Positions 24,205 to 33,847 of a DNA stretch of 50,653 bases are shown here, piece by piece. The notes beneath the pieces are model-generated. The model did not search any database and was not told the DNA's origin. It saw only the letters and a list, made by a program, of their open reading frames with translations. Location of the stretch: assembly GCA_002501085.1 (NCBI GenBank), contig DLRL01000098.1, positions 1-50,653 of the forward strand, written 5' to 3'. A program made the position numbers and the translations under genes. The first letter of the stretch is position 1; each line of letters starts with the position of its first letter. Source of the DNA: Gemmatimonadales bacterium UBA7889 (GTDB lineage Bacteria; Gemmatimonadota; Gemmatimonadetes; Longimicrobiales; Gaopeijiaceae).

Positions 24205-25635
24205 TTAGTTCAATGTATCCGGAACAAGATTCGGTACTTCTGTTCCCTCTTCCACGATAGATGGGCTCCGATTTGCACGAAGTTGTCCGAGACGAAGGAT
24301 AGCCTGACCGACCCCTCTGTCTGATATATAGGGGGATGTACGTTGCTCTAGTTGAAAGCCGATTGCTCCAAGGTCGATAAATTCTGTAGCCCCAGTTAAG
24401 ACGTTGGCTATCGCCTCTAAGACGGCACGTGAGAGAGCCTGCTCAGTAGGTTCCCCAGGGGCTCTATCGAGTTCGATAAAGCGAAGGGCCCGAGCGGCAG
24501 AACGGAGCTGATTACGAGCCCCGATAGCCATGGAGTCCAGAACCTCTCTCTCAGGCTCGAGTCCGGATGCCTTGGCTTCAGCCACAAGAAGCTTACGCTG
24601 CACAAGGCCGAGTAGGAACTGATTGAGCTGCTCATCGGTCCCTGTGACTACTTGTTCTTGGAAGTCTGGACTCTGTGCCTGGAGAACGAGCTGAACTTCC
24701 GTCACGGTGAGTTCACCACCTGAGTACTCGAAGACGGCGCGCCGTCCAGCCCGCCCTGAGAGTCTGGTCCCCGGATTATCGGCTATCTCGCGCACCACAA
24801 CATAGGCATCTTCAGTCGGCTGAGGCTCCGCGCCTTGTTGAATACTTGCTACAAAAGTTGATTCAGCCCGCAGGAATCTCTCTGTCTGAATGCGATTCCG
24901 GAGACCCGCCACAACCTCCTCAAAATTTTGGGTCCTCAACTGTTCGAGCCTTATTAGGTGGACGCCGAATTGGGTTTCTACAGGACCTGTCATTTCACCC
25001 GGAGACAGGGTGAGGACGGCCTCCTCAAATGGTTGGACCATTTCCCCTCGCCCGAAGAATCCAAGATCACCTCCGACGGCTCCTGATCCACGGTCCTGGC
25101 TGTATTGAGTCGCCAATGTACCGAAAAGTTCGCCAGATTCGATTCGATTTCGGATAGCCAAGATCTCCGCTCGCACGGAATCCTGTTGGGTAAGGGTAGC
25201 TTGAAGCGGATACTGGAGGAGTATATGACTAGCACGGATTTCGAGCTCTGGGTCTTCAGCGGCGTAGATTTCCTCCAACTCTAGATCGGAGATCGCTGTA
25301 TCGACCTGGATCACTGAATCACGGAGTTGAAGTATCATTACTTGGTTGACTTGTTGGCGTAATAGTTCGTCGAAGTCGAGAAAAGCGAGAGTTGTATCCT
25401 CCGCAACAGCATCACCCAGCAGTGTGTAGTCAATCCAGAGTTCTGCAACCTGCTGGATCACTGAAGCTTGTGCTGGCAAACGCTCTTCGTTGATAAGAAG
25501 ATTCACTACTTCTTCGACAGAGAGGTCATAGTCTCCGGCACGTGCAACAACGCCGTCCTCCGACTCAGGTACGGTACATCCCGTTGTCACAATGAGCAGT
25601 GTAACAAACATCCCCCGTGTCCATTGCTTCTGCAT
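24205..25635 (-). CDS. PpiC-type peptidyl-prolyl isomerase, lipoprotein (PrsA/SurA-like)
   Basis: The frame could start at 25671, but the ATG at 25635 begins directly with a lipoprotein signal (MQKQWTRGMFVTLLI, ending in TTGC), has AGGCAAG upstream and leaves a 40-base gap from mfd, so it is preferred (476 residues). The parvulin domain lies at about residues 140-245, with ASHILLQYPLQAT and FGTLATQYSQDRGSGAVGGD followed by VETQFGVHLIRLE. The remainder is helical with no known domain. The protein should fold exported or outer-membrane proteins in the periplasm. It sits between mfd and surA on the same strand. Confidence 0.8.
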   Translation of the reverse strand: MQKQWTRGMFVTLLIVTTGCTVPESEDGVVARAGDYDLSVEEVVNLLINEERLPAQASVIQQVAELWIDYTLLGDAVAEDTTLAFLDFDELLRQQVNQVMILQLRDSVIQVDTAISDLELEEIYAAEDPELEIRASHILLQYPLQATLTQQDSVRAEILAIRNRIESGELFGTLATQYSQDRGSGAVGGDLGFFGRGEMVQPFEEAVLTLSPGEMTGPVETQFGVHLIRLEQLRTQNFEEVVAGLRNRIQTERFLRAESTFVASIQQGAEPQPTEDAYVVVREIADNPGTRLSGRAGRRAVFEYSGGELTVTEVQLVLQAQSPDFQEQVVTGTDEQLNQFLLGLVQRKLLVAEAKASGLEPEREVLDSMAIGARNQLRSAARALRFIELDRAPGEPTEQALSRAVLEAIANVLTGATEFIDLGAIGFQLEQRTSPYISDRGVGQAILRLGQLRANRSPSIVEEGTEVPNLVPDTLN

Positions 25636-25675
25636 CAATAAGACTTGCCTCACCGGTTCTCCTATGTACATAGCG

Positions 25676-28600
25676 TCATGCGGCGGCGGAGTGCGCAGAA
25701 CTCAGTGCCGCAAGGGCTAGCGTGACTGTTTCGAGAATTGGATCTGCTCCCGTCTGGTAAAGTAACAGTGAAAGTGGTGTAATCCGGCGCACCTCAAGTT
25801 TTGCCTGTCGCTGTTTCAAAGGCCCCTCTAATACGGCCATTTTAGGAACAATCCCCTCACGAAAACTCACCCGGGCTGAATCCTTATTCACTATAATCCG
25901 CTCCACCCCGATACTGCGCCCTAAGATACGCAACACGCTAGCATCGAGAAGACGTGCAGTTTCGGGTGGTAGTGACCCGAATCGATCTGCCAATTCAAGT
26001 CGAATGGCTTCGATTTCAGTTTGACCTCCTGCTCTTGAGAGTCTGCGGTAAAAATGAAGCTTCTGTGCTGAGTCGGAAATATACCCTTCCGGTAAATATG
26101 CAGGTCCTCTTAGTGACACGTCAGGTTCTGGCCATTCCTGCTGCTCGTTGCCGTTCTGGAGCCGCTTAACCGTTCTCTTGAGTAGCCGCATGTAGGTATC
26201 AAGACCAACCTGTTGGGCAAAGCCTGACTGTTCAGCTCCAAGCAAATTTCCTGCGCCTCTTAATTCTAAATCACGCAGCGCGATAGAATATCCGGAGCCC
26301 AATTCTGTATAATGCTCAAGCACAGTCAGCCGTTTTCGTGCTTCCGTGCTAAGGTCATCAGGAGCCAGCAGGTAACAGTATGCGCGGCGATCAGATCGAC
26401 CGACCCGTCCACGGATTTGATAGAGTTGAGAAAGTCCGAATCTGTCAGCTCTGTCAACGATGAGTGTATTGGCATTTTGAACATCTAGCCCGTTTTCAAT
26501 AATCGAAGAGCATACGAGTACATCAAGCGCACCTTCTACAAAGGAACGCATCACTTTATCGAGTTCATGGCCACTCATCTGGCCGTGCGCTACTCCGATA
26601 TTGGCTTCAGGTATAAGGGCCTGTAGTTCCTCGGCTGTCGTGTAGATTGTTTCTACCCTGTTGTGGAGGAAGAAGGCTTGGCCACCACGGTCTAACTCAC
26701 GGTGCAGTGCCTCTGTGATTAGTTGGTCGGTCCATCCGACCACACTTGTCATGATCGAGATGCGATCCCGGGGAGGAGTTTGGATGAGTGAAAGGTCGCG
26801 GATACCTGAGAGTGATAGATGCAGGGTTCTGGGGATCGGGGTAGCAGACAGCGATAAGATATCAATCGAGGCCCTCAATCCCGTCAAACGCTCCTTATGA
26901 CTTACCCCGAATCGTTGTTCTTCATCAATGATGAGGAGGCCGAGATCACTAAAATCAACATCTTTAGATAGCAGGCGGTGGGTGCCGACCACGATATCCA
27001 CCTGACCGTTTGCAAGCCCCAAAAGTATCTTCTTTTGCTCCTTGGAGGACCTGAACCGACTGAGGGCACCAACCTTCACTGGGTAATCCGCTAATCGTTC
27101 TGCAAACGTGTGCCTGTGTTGCTCAACGAGTATCGTAGTGGGAGCTAATACCGCTACTTGCTTGCCATCCTGAACTGCTTTGAAAGCAGCACGTACGGCA
27201 ACCTCTGTTTTACCATATCCCACATCTCCGCAAATGAGGCGGTCCATGGGGCGATGTGACTCCATGTCTCGCTTCACATGGATTGTTGCTTTTTCCTGAT
27301 CTGGAGTGTCTTCATAAAGGAATGAGGATTCCATCTCTGTCTGCCATTGGGTGTCTTCTGAGAAGCGATAACCGTTTGCAGACTGGCGTCTTGCGTAGAG
27401 CTCTAGAAGCTTGACCGTCATCTCTTCAAGAGAGCGCTCCGTCTTATTGCGTACTGTGTTCCAGCGTTTCCCCCCGATACGGTGGAGCGATGGTGGTTTG
27501 GCGTCCTCTGACTCACCAACCCAACGCTCAATCAAATCGAGGCGATAGACAGGAAGCCGAAGAACTTCCCCTCCCGCATACTCGATGGCTAGTGCCTCTA
27601 ATTCTTGTCCTGAGATTTCGAGAAGTTCGAGCCCTCTGAATCGGCCGACACCGTGATCCATGTGAACCAGGTAGTCCCCTGGCTTGATCTGAGCCAGGCT
27701 CTCTAGTGCGACTGAGCCCCGGAAGCGCCGATTTTTTCGAAGACGTTTCGTACGCCGGAAGATCTCATGGTCATTTAGGACTCGGAGTTGCTTTTCACCA
27801 CAGGTCAGCTCAAACCCACTGGACAGGGATCCAATGCCCAGGCTTGTATTAGAAGGGATTTTCGATACTCCCCCAAGAATCTCTTCTAGTCTCTGAAGTT
27901 GCCCGTCATTGTCACAGAGTAAGAGTGTTTCCTGACCCTGGGCTTGTCCCTCTCGCAGGTATGCCTCCAAGCGTCCCATATCGCGATCAATCTCTGGAGG
28001 TGGCTTTGACTCAAGCGCTGCGCTGGAATCCCTTCCGACACTGAGATGGAGGTGAGCATATTTCTCCAGTCGTTGGGAGAACTCATTAGGGTGTAGGAAG
28101 AGTGTTTCTGGTAAAGACGGGGCCTCGCCGGATTGGATTAGATCTTCGTGTAGTGTCGTTACCCGTGTCCAAGTTCTAGCCACTTCATCTTCAATACTCC
28201 AGTCACCGATCTGGGTGATCAGTGCATCTGCCGGCAATAACTCGAGGAGGGATCTTGATACTCTTTCATCTGTGTCTTCACTCAGGCGCTGGAAGGTTAC
28301 AGGTAACACGTGAGTTTCTTCTAGTTCGTACGTTGAACGTTGGTCAGAGATATTGAAGCTTCTTATCGAGGCGACCTCGTCACCCCAGAACTCGATACGC
28401 ACAGGTTCGCCTGCGGCAACGGAAAACACGTCTAAGATTCCACCACGCACTGAGAATTGGCCGACCTCTTCAACCAGAGGCATCTGGATGAAGCCCTTCT
28501 GCTCAAAGAAACTGCGGATCGCTGAGAAGTTAGCTTGTTCTCCAACTCGGATTGTTCGACGGAATCCTGCTAATTTTGATGGGATTGCGGCACGTTCCTG

Positions 28601-28993
28601 TAGGGCCCTGGGGGTTGTCACTAAGATCTGAGTGCGGCCTGAGAAAAGTGCCTCGATAGCTTCTACACGTAGGCCATCGATTTCCAATTGTGGTTCGGAG
28701 TCCTCGTATGGAAGTGCTTCTCTCTGAGGATAGAAATGACAGGTATCAGGGGTGGCGACTACCAAATCAAGATCAGTCTCCACAGAAATAGCGTCAGAGG
28801 GAGTTCGGACCAATGCAATAAAGACCTGCTTAGGGCAGCATTCATTTAGGGTTGCCAATGCGAGAGGGCCAAGGGAACCGTGCACTCCTCCAATCTGTTC
28901 TTGCTTACCGGGAGAAGGGAGCCCGTGTGCCAACTCAAGGATGGCGGGGCAGGATCCGATAGTTGTGAGGATCGGGTTAGACCGACGCATCAA
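25676..28993 (-). CDS. mfd: transcription-repair coupling factor Mfd
   Basis: Mfd pushes stalled RNA polymerase off DNA lesions and recruits UvrA. The 1105-residue protein has the N-terminal UvrB-like region (ATLNECCPKQ... through about 350), a CarD-like RNA-polymerase-interacting module (GDYLVHMDHGVGRFRGLE), the translocase with Walker A GDVGYGKTEV (Lys at about residue 595), IIDEEQRFGV (Walker B from about 690), LSLSATPIPRTLH and IIENGLDV, then the C-terminal TRCF domain. Slightly shorter than the E. coli protein (1148) but complete. It probably starts at the first of two Met. The BatA gene ends ten bases upstream. Confidence 0.96.
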   Translation of the reverse strand: MMRRSNPILTTIGSCPAILELAHGLPSPGKQEQIGGVHGSLGPLALATLNECCPKQVFIALVRTPSDAISVETDLDLVVATPDTCHFYPQREALPYEDSEPQLEIDGLRVEAIEALFSGRTQILVTTPRALQERAAIPSKLAGFRRTIRVGEQANFSAIRSFFEQKGFIQMPLVEEVGQFSVRGGILDVFSVAAGEPVRIEFWGDEVASIRSFNISDQRSTYELEETHVLPVTFQRLSEDTDERVSRSLLELLPADALITQIGDWSIEDEVARTWTRVTTLHEDLIQSGEAPSLPETLFLHPNEFSQRLEKYAHLHLSVGRDSSAALESKPPPEIDRDMGRLEAYLREGQAQGQETLLLCDNDGQLQRLEEILGGVSKIPSNTSLGIGSLSSGFELTCGEKQLRVLNDHEIFRRTKRLRKNRRFRGSVALESLAQIKPGDYLVHMDHGVGRFRGLELLEISGQELEALAIEYAGGEVLRLPVYRLDLIERWVGESEDAKPPSLHRIGGKRWNTVRNKTERSLEEMTVKLLELYARRQSANGYRFSEDTQWQTEMESSFLYEDTPDQEKATIHVKRDMESHRPMDRLICGDVGYGKTEVAVRAAFKAVQDGKQVAVLAPTTILVEQHRHTFAERLADYPVKVGALSRFRSSKEQKKILLGLANGQVDIVVGTHRLLSKDVDFSDLGLLIIDEEQRFGVSHKERLTGLRASIDILSLSATPIPRTLHLSLSGIRDLSLIQTPPRDRISIMTSVVGWTDQLITEALHRELDRGGQAFFLHNRVETIYTTAEELQALIPEANIGVAHGQMSGHELDKVMRSFVEGALDVLVCSSIIENGLDVQNANTLIVDRADRFGLSQLYQIRGRVGRSDRRAYCYLLAPDDLSTEARKRLTVLEHYTELGSGYSIALRDLELRGAGNLLGAEQSGFAQQVGLDTYMRLLKRTVKRLQNGNEQQEWPEPDVSLRGPAYLPEGYISDSAQKLHFYRRLSRAGGQTEIEAIRLELADRFGSLPPETARLLDASVLRILGRSIGVERIIVNKDSARVSFREGIVPKMAVLEGPLKQRQAKLEVRRITPLSLLLYQTGADPILETVTLALAALSSAHSAAA

Positions 28994-29003
28994 GAGCAGG
29001 ATT

Positions 29004-30932
29004 TCACGAGGTGTTGGCTGTTCGAGTCACCCCTCTGTCAACTCGCCCAGCAGAAGCAACCAGTGACTCGATACCTAGCAGAATGATGGTCACCAGAAGC
29101 AGCGGCCACCACAACTCTGGACCTTGGCGTTGTCCGAAAACCTCCCGTGACCACTCCGTCCTATCATTTGCTAGCCTTGCTCGTTCACCAATCTGTGTCA
29201 AAATCTCCTCGGGACTCAGCTTCTCGAGTCTGGATTCGGCAATCGGAGAATTCAGGGCTACCACGTCGAGGATGGAATCAGAATTCAAGAAATCGTAGAA
29301 GCCCACCTCACTTGTCCCACGTACTACGCGTGTGCCATCGATCTCAAACTCCTCTCCATAGGGAAAACGCACATGTGTAGCCGCTCGGGGGGCTGACAAT
29401 TCATCCCCAGCTTCATAATCGGTATGGCCCATGCCAGTTCCGGCCCACTCATTCGCTACCCAATCAATGAACCGGACCATCCCCGTTGACACTGGTAAGC
29501 TTGTAGATGAGACATCTAGAGCAGAAGCGACTAGAAGGTAGGGTCGGCCGCGGGTGTCCGTACCTTGCACGGCCCAGGCATCATTCGATACTTCCGCCAA
29601 GGTCCGAGATGGTGCTTCCAAATCATCAGACAGCTCGAGATCGTACCAGCGCTCGATTCGAACATTTTCTAAGGGGTCAGGTAGATCACGGCCACCTAAT
29701 ATTGCAGATCCCGTTCTAGGACGAGCACTGTATCTCCAGGGGATTCCTTCGTTTGCAAGCCGACGATTTAAGCCAGGAAGCAGAGTGGGATCAGAGGGTG
29801 GTGTAACAAGCACCGACGCACTTAATGGAAGGATATCTAAGCTCACTCCCATCCCTGTGATCAACACCTCTGCTTCCCTAGGGGAGACAGATCTCAAGCG
29901 GTCTGCTGATTCAAGAACAGAGATTGCTTCAGTTGCGAACAATCCGATATCCCCAGTGGTTGCTACTCTGGGAGCAGGACGGGAGTGGTAAGCAAAATAT
30001 CGTCGGTCGTCCGTCCTAAGTGCATCTGGATCTGCGTCGACATAACCCCGAATCCAGCCACTAGCATTCGCAGCTAGTGTGGTTGCACTAGCTGAACCAG
30101 GGGGTACCTGAGTCACCCCTCGCATTTGCTCGTTGACGATGAGGCGAATCGATAGAGGTGTGGTATCGTTGGAGTTTTCAAGCGCATAGACCGTGATCTC
30201 CGTCTTGTCTCCCTCTAACGGTGGGAGGCCACCTCCGACCGAGACCCCAGTGATGGCATGGTTTTGTGAAAGACTTTGTCTTGAAGACCAAACCACTACT
30301 GGTATATCACCTGCTGGGCTTTCACCACGAGCGGGAAATGCGGAAGCCTGAAGATCTGAAATCAGGTGGATCTCACGGTGTTCAAAAGATGCAGTGCGAA
30401 GGATCCCTGCTGCACGCTCTAGGGAGCCAGCAAGATCGCCTCGTGCGTCACTGGTTTCCGTGCTCTCTACTATCGCACGGGCTTCGCTAGTACGTCCTGG
30501 GAAAGACGGCAGCCAAGGTTCTCCAGCTCTCAGGACCCAGAACTGATCCTCGGTCGAAGAAGCTTCGAGTGAGGTCACCCCGATCTCTTTCAGTTCGTCT
30601 AGAACCCTAGACTCTCCGACGACAAGCCCACTGCTCATGGAGTTATCAACTATGAGCACGACTGCTGTTGGAGGGTGAGACGAGCCTCGACCTTCAATGA
30701 AAATACGAGCTCCAGCTCCAACCAGAAAAATCAAAACCATAATCCGGATCAAGAGAAGGAGCAGTTGACGAATCCGGATCTCCTTAGCGTGCTCACGCTC
30801 AGTCCTCTCGAGGTAGCGAAGTGCTGGAAAGCTCAGTCGGCGTGTCTTTTGACGGTGAAAGAGATGGAGGAATACTGGGACCCCGATTACGAGGCCAGTA
30901 AATAAGAATAGAGGATTCAGAAATCCCATCAC
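29004..30932 (-). CDS. BatA/aerotolerance-type membrane protein with VWA-like domain
   Basis: A 642-residue inner-membrane protein: N-terminal BatA-like region with two transmembrane segments (MGFLNPLFLFTGLVIGVPVF and residues 57-79), the HLFHRQKTRRLSFPALRYL signature between them, then a von Willebrand-type domain whose MIDAS is DNSMS (Asp96, Ser98, Ser100). A long extracytoplasmic part follows, ending in a C-terminal transmembrane helix. Such proteins act with DUF58 and MoxR ATPases in envelope stress functions. The DUF58 gene lies 19 bases upstream on the same strand; no MoxR gene is adjacent. Exact role unknown. Confidence 0.85.
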   Translation of the reverse strand: MMGFLNPLFLFTGLVIGVPVFLHLFHRQKTRRLSFPALRYLERTEREHAKEIRIRQLLLLLIRIMVLIFLVGAGARIFIEGRGSSHPPTAVVLIVDNSMSSGLVVGESRVLDELKEIGVTSLEASSTEDQFWVLRAGEPWLPSFPGRTSEARAIVESTETSDARGDLAGSLERAAGILRTASFEHREIHLISDLQASAFPARGESPAGDIPVVVWSSRQSLSQNHAITGVSVGGGLPPLEGDKTEITVYALENSNDTTPLSIRLIVNEQMRGVTQVPPGSASATTLAANASGWIRGYVDADPDALRTDDRRYFAYHSRPAPRVATTGDIGLFATEAISVLESADRLRSVSPREAEVLITGMGVSLDILPLSASVLVTPPSDPTLLPGLNRRLANEGIPWRYSARPRTGSAILGGRDLPDPLENVRIERWYDLELSDDLEAPSRTLAEVSNDAWAVQGTDTRGRPYLLVASALDVSSTSLPVSTGMVRFIDWVANEWAGTGMGHTDYEAGDELSAPRAATHVRFPYGEEFEIDGTRVVRGTSEVGFYDFLNSDSILDVVALNSPIAESRLEKLSPEEILTQIGERARLANDRTEWSREVFGQRQGPELWWPLLLVTIILLGIESLVASAGRVDRGVTRTANTS

Positions 30933-30951
30933 CGCGCTCCTGACTCTGAGT

Positions 30952-31878
30952 TCACCCTAGTCGTTCACGCTTGCGAAGATAAGTTCTCAGGGCGCTTGAT
31001 AACGGTTGGTCAGTCTCAAGAACATGGTAGTCAATACCGTGCGGGCGGAGATTATCCCGCCATTCTTTCAGAGCATCTGCCACGGCGGCTCGGTATTCGA
31101 CCCGTATATCAGGGATACTTACCAAGAGTTCATCGTTTGTCTCAGGATCAAAGAACCGGGCCTCAGAAACTGGTGGGAGCTCTCGTTCCCCCGGATCCAA
31201 AAGGTGAAAGACAAGTACTTCGTGCCCGTGGTGTCTCAGAAATTTTAAGGCTGTCAGGGTTTCCTCAGGCCTGACGAGAAGATCTGAGAGCAAGATTACA
31301 AGTCCCCTTCGTTTGAGCCGAACTGCGAGATCCCGAATTGCCCGTTCCGCAGATGTGCCCTCCGAAGCTTCGAGCGCTGCCAAATGGTGTGTGAGCTCTG
31401 TCCACTGTCGCCGGCCACCTCTCGCCCGCACTCTTTCGACTACAATATCATGAAAAGCTGCCATCCCTACGGAGTCGCCCTGCCTTAGAAGAATGAGCGC
31501 TAGTGAAGCGGCCAGGTGCTTTGCGTACCATAACTTCGAAGGAAGAAGACCAGGATCGGAACTCCAACCCATCGATTTACTGACATCCACCAAGAGATGG
31601 GCCCTCAGATTCGTCTCCTCCTCAAACTGCTTCACATAATAGCGGTCGGAACGGCCGAACATTCTCCAGTCGATGTACCTGAGATCGTCACCCGCCTGAT
31701 AAGCACGGAGTTCGGCGAACTCAGCTGAGAAACCTCGATGCGGAGAGCGGTGCAGGCCCATTAAGAAGCCTTCCACAACCTCCCGAGCAATCAACTCGAT
31801 TCCACCGAGCTGAGAGAGTGTTGCAGCGTCCAGTAAATCTGGACGCGAGGCGTTCGGAGTGGTATGTGGAGTGTTCAT
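30952..31878 (-). CDS. DUF58-domain protein
   Basis: The frame can extend to a TTG at 31908, but the ATG at 31878 is the preferred start and gives 308 residues. It carries the DUF58 signature GDDLRYIDWRMFGRSDRYYV and a following VWA-type metal site, VDVSKSMGW. DUF58 proteins pair with MoxR ATPases and BatA-like proteins in a conserved but poorly understood envelope module. The gene is the first of a minus-strand run DUF58-BatA-mfd-ppiC-surA-pdxA, divergent from lepA. Confidence 0.87.
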   Translation of the reverse strand: MNTPHTTPNASRPDLLDAATLSQLGGIELIAREVVEGFLMGLHRSPHRGFSAEFAELRAYQAGDDLRYIDWRMFGRSDRYYVKQFEEETNLRAHLLVDVSKSMGWSSDPGLLPSKLWYAKHLAASLALILLRQGDSVGMAAFHDIVVERVRARGGRRQWTELTHHLAALEASEGTSAERAIRDLAVRLKRRGLVILLSDLLVRPEETLTALKFLRHHGHEVLVFHLLDPGERELPPVSEARFFDPETNDELLVSIPDIRVEYRAAVADALKEWRDNLRPHGIDYHVLETDQPLSSALRTYLRKRERLG

Positions 31879-32044
31879 CAGAGCCCCGGAACCTACTGGT
31901 CTGATCAAGTGTGCTCAACGGGTTCCAGGGTCTATACAGTTCCATAAGAAATATTGGTTGAGAGATATGTGTCGAAGCTTCGCACCAACTCATTCGTTAC
32001 CTTTTCTTCAGCATCGTCTAAATCACCCGTTACACCACTGATTC

Positions 32045-33847
32045 GTGCATACCAATCACATCAGGAACTTCTGCATCGTGGCTCATATTGACCACGGTAA
32101 ATCCACCTTAGCAGACAGGCTTCTTGAGGGGACTCATACACTTGATCCTCGAGAGATGCGCGCACAGGTGCTTGACGATAATGAGCTTGAGCGTGAGCGG
32201 GGGATTACCATCAAGCTACATGCAGTACGTATGAGGTATCAGGCTCAGGATGGAAAAGAGTATGAGTTCAATCTCATAGACACACCGGGTCATGTGGACT
32301 TTACCTATGAAGTATCCCGCTCTTTAGCAGCGTGTGAGGGAGCTATCCTAGTTGTTGACGCGACACAGGGACCTCAGGCTCAGACTCTCTCTAATCTCTT
32401 TCTTGCCCTTGATGCGGACCTAGAGATCATTCCTGTAGTCAACAAGATAGATTTGCCTGGTGCGGAACCGGAGCGTAGGCGCGACGAGGTAGCTGATCTC
32501 TTAGGTGTACCCCCGGCAACAGTACTCTTGACCAGTGCTAAAGAGGGAACCGGGATTGAAGAAGTTCTTGAGGCTGTGGTAGAAAGAATCCCGGAACCAT
32601 TGGGTGATGCCGAAGCTCCCCTTAGGGCGCTCATCTTTGATTCCTACTATGACAAGTACTTAGGAGCGGTTCCATCTGTGCGGGTGGTGGATGGCACTCT
32701 ACAGCCTGGAATGAAGATCACGTTTGGTAATGTCAATGCGAGTTACGAGGTTACTGAGGTGGGTTCGATGCGACTGGGGAGGATTCCTGCTAAAGCTCTG
32801 ACACCGGGAGAGGTGGGTTATGTCGTAGCCGCTATCAAGGCAGTTGGTGACACTCGTGTCGGTGACACGATTCTTGATGCGGACAACCCTTCGACAGAGC
32901 TCTTGCCCGGCTATCAGGAAGCCCGGCCCATGGTATTTGCCGGTCTCTATCCTACGGATACTGACGACTACGAAAATCTTCGCGATGCACTTGAGAGACT
33001 TCGGATGAACGACGCTAGTCTCCAATATGAACCTGAGACTTCCACGGCTCTCGGCTTCGGTTTTAGATGTGGCTTCTTAGGGCTACTCCATATGGAGATC
33101 GTGCAAGAACGCTTAGGGCGGGAATTTAGTGTAGACATGATCACAACTGTTCCCAACGTCGAGTATCATGTTCTGCTCACTGATGGAACCGAACTCCGCG
33201 TAGAGAGCCCGACAGCACTTCCGGACCCAGGAACTGTGACCGCAATAGCCGAGCCAATCGTACTCGCTCGGATTCTCTGCCCTTCGGAATACATAGGTAA
33301 TGTGCAGAAACTCTGTCATGACCGCCGTGGCATATTCCGGGACATGAGTTATCCAGACCCACAGCGTGTCGAACTGGACTACGAGTTACCGCTTTCGGAG
33401 ATAGTGCTTGACTTCTACGACCGACTAAAGAGTTCGACTCGTGGATATGCAGCACTGGACTACGAGTTTTTGGAAATGCGCTCCGGAGCACTTGTCCGAC
33501 TAGATATTCTCGTTAACGGTGACCCGGTCGATGCATTCAGCGTGATTATCCATGAAGACAAAGCTTATGTCTATGGTCGAGACTTAGTCAGGAAGCTTAA
33601 GGAATTGATCCCCCGGCAGCAGTTTCCTGTAGCGCTACAGGCGGCGATGGGAAACAACGTTATTGCACGGACGAATGTGAAGGCAGTCCGAAAAAATGTG
33701 ACGGCTAAGTGTTATGGTGGAGATATCACACGCAAGCGAAAACTGCTTGAGCGCCAGAAAGAGGGAAAAAAGCGTATGAAGCAGGTTGGGACGGTAGAAA
33801 TTCCTCAGGAGGCTTTCTTAGCTGTGCTCAGCCTTGGAGATGATTGA
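32045..33847 (+). CDS. lepA: elongation factor 4 (LepA)
   Basis: A ribosome-associated GTPase that back-translocates or aids assembly under stress. GTPase motifs are complete: AHIDHGKSTLADRL (G1), RGIT (G2), DTPGHVDF (G3), NKIDLP (G4) and SAKEG (G5). Domains II, III and V follow, and the LepA-specific C-terminal end reads RQKEGKKRMKQVGTVEIP. The 600-residue length is normal. The start is GTG at 32045; upstream sequence shows no clear Shine-Dalgarno. The stop overlaps the start of the ROK gene, making lepA the first gene of a compact run. Confidence 0.97.
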   Translation: MHTNHIRNFCIVAHIDHGKSTLADRLLEGTHTLDPREMRAQVLDDNELERERGITIKLHAVRMRYQAQDGKEYEFNLIDTPGHVDFTYEVSRSLAACEGAILVVDATQGPQAQTLSNLFLALDADLEIIPVVNKIDLPGAEPERRRDEVADLLGVPPATVLLTSAKEGTGIEEVLEAVVERIPEPLGDAEAPLRALIFDSYYDKYLGAVPSVRVVDGTLQPGMKITFGNVNASYEVTEVGSMRLGRIPAKALTPGEVGYVVAAIKAVGDTRVGDTILDADNPSTELLPGYQEARPMVFAGLYPTDTDDYENLRDALERLRMNDASLQYEPETSTALGFGFRCGFLGLLHMEIVQERLGREFSVDMITTVPNVEYHVLLTDGTELRVESPTALPDPGTVTAIAEPIVLARILCPSEYIGNVQKLCHDRRGIFRDMSYPDPQRVELDYELPLSEIVLDFYDRLKSSTRGYAALDYEFLEMRSGALVRLDILVNGDPVDAFSVIIHEDKAYVYGRDLVRKLKELIPRQQFPVALQAAMGNNVIARTNVKAVRKNVTAKCYGGDITRKRKLLERQKEGKKRMKQVGTVEIPQEAFLAVLSLGDD

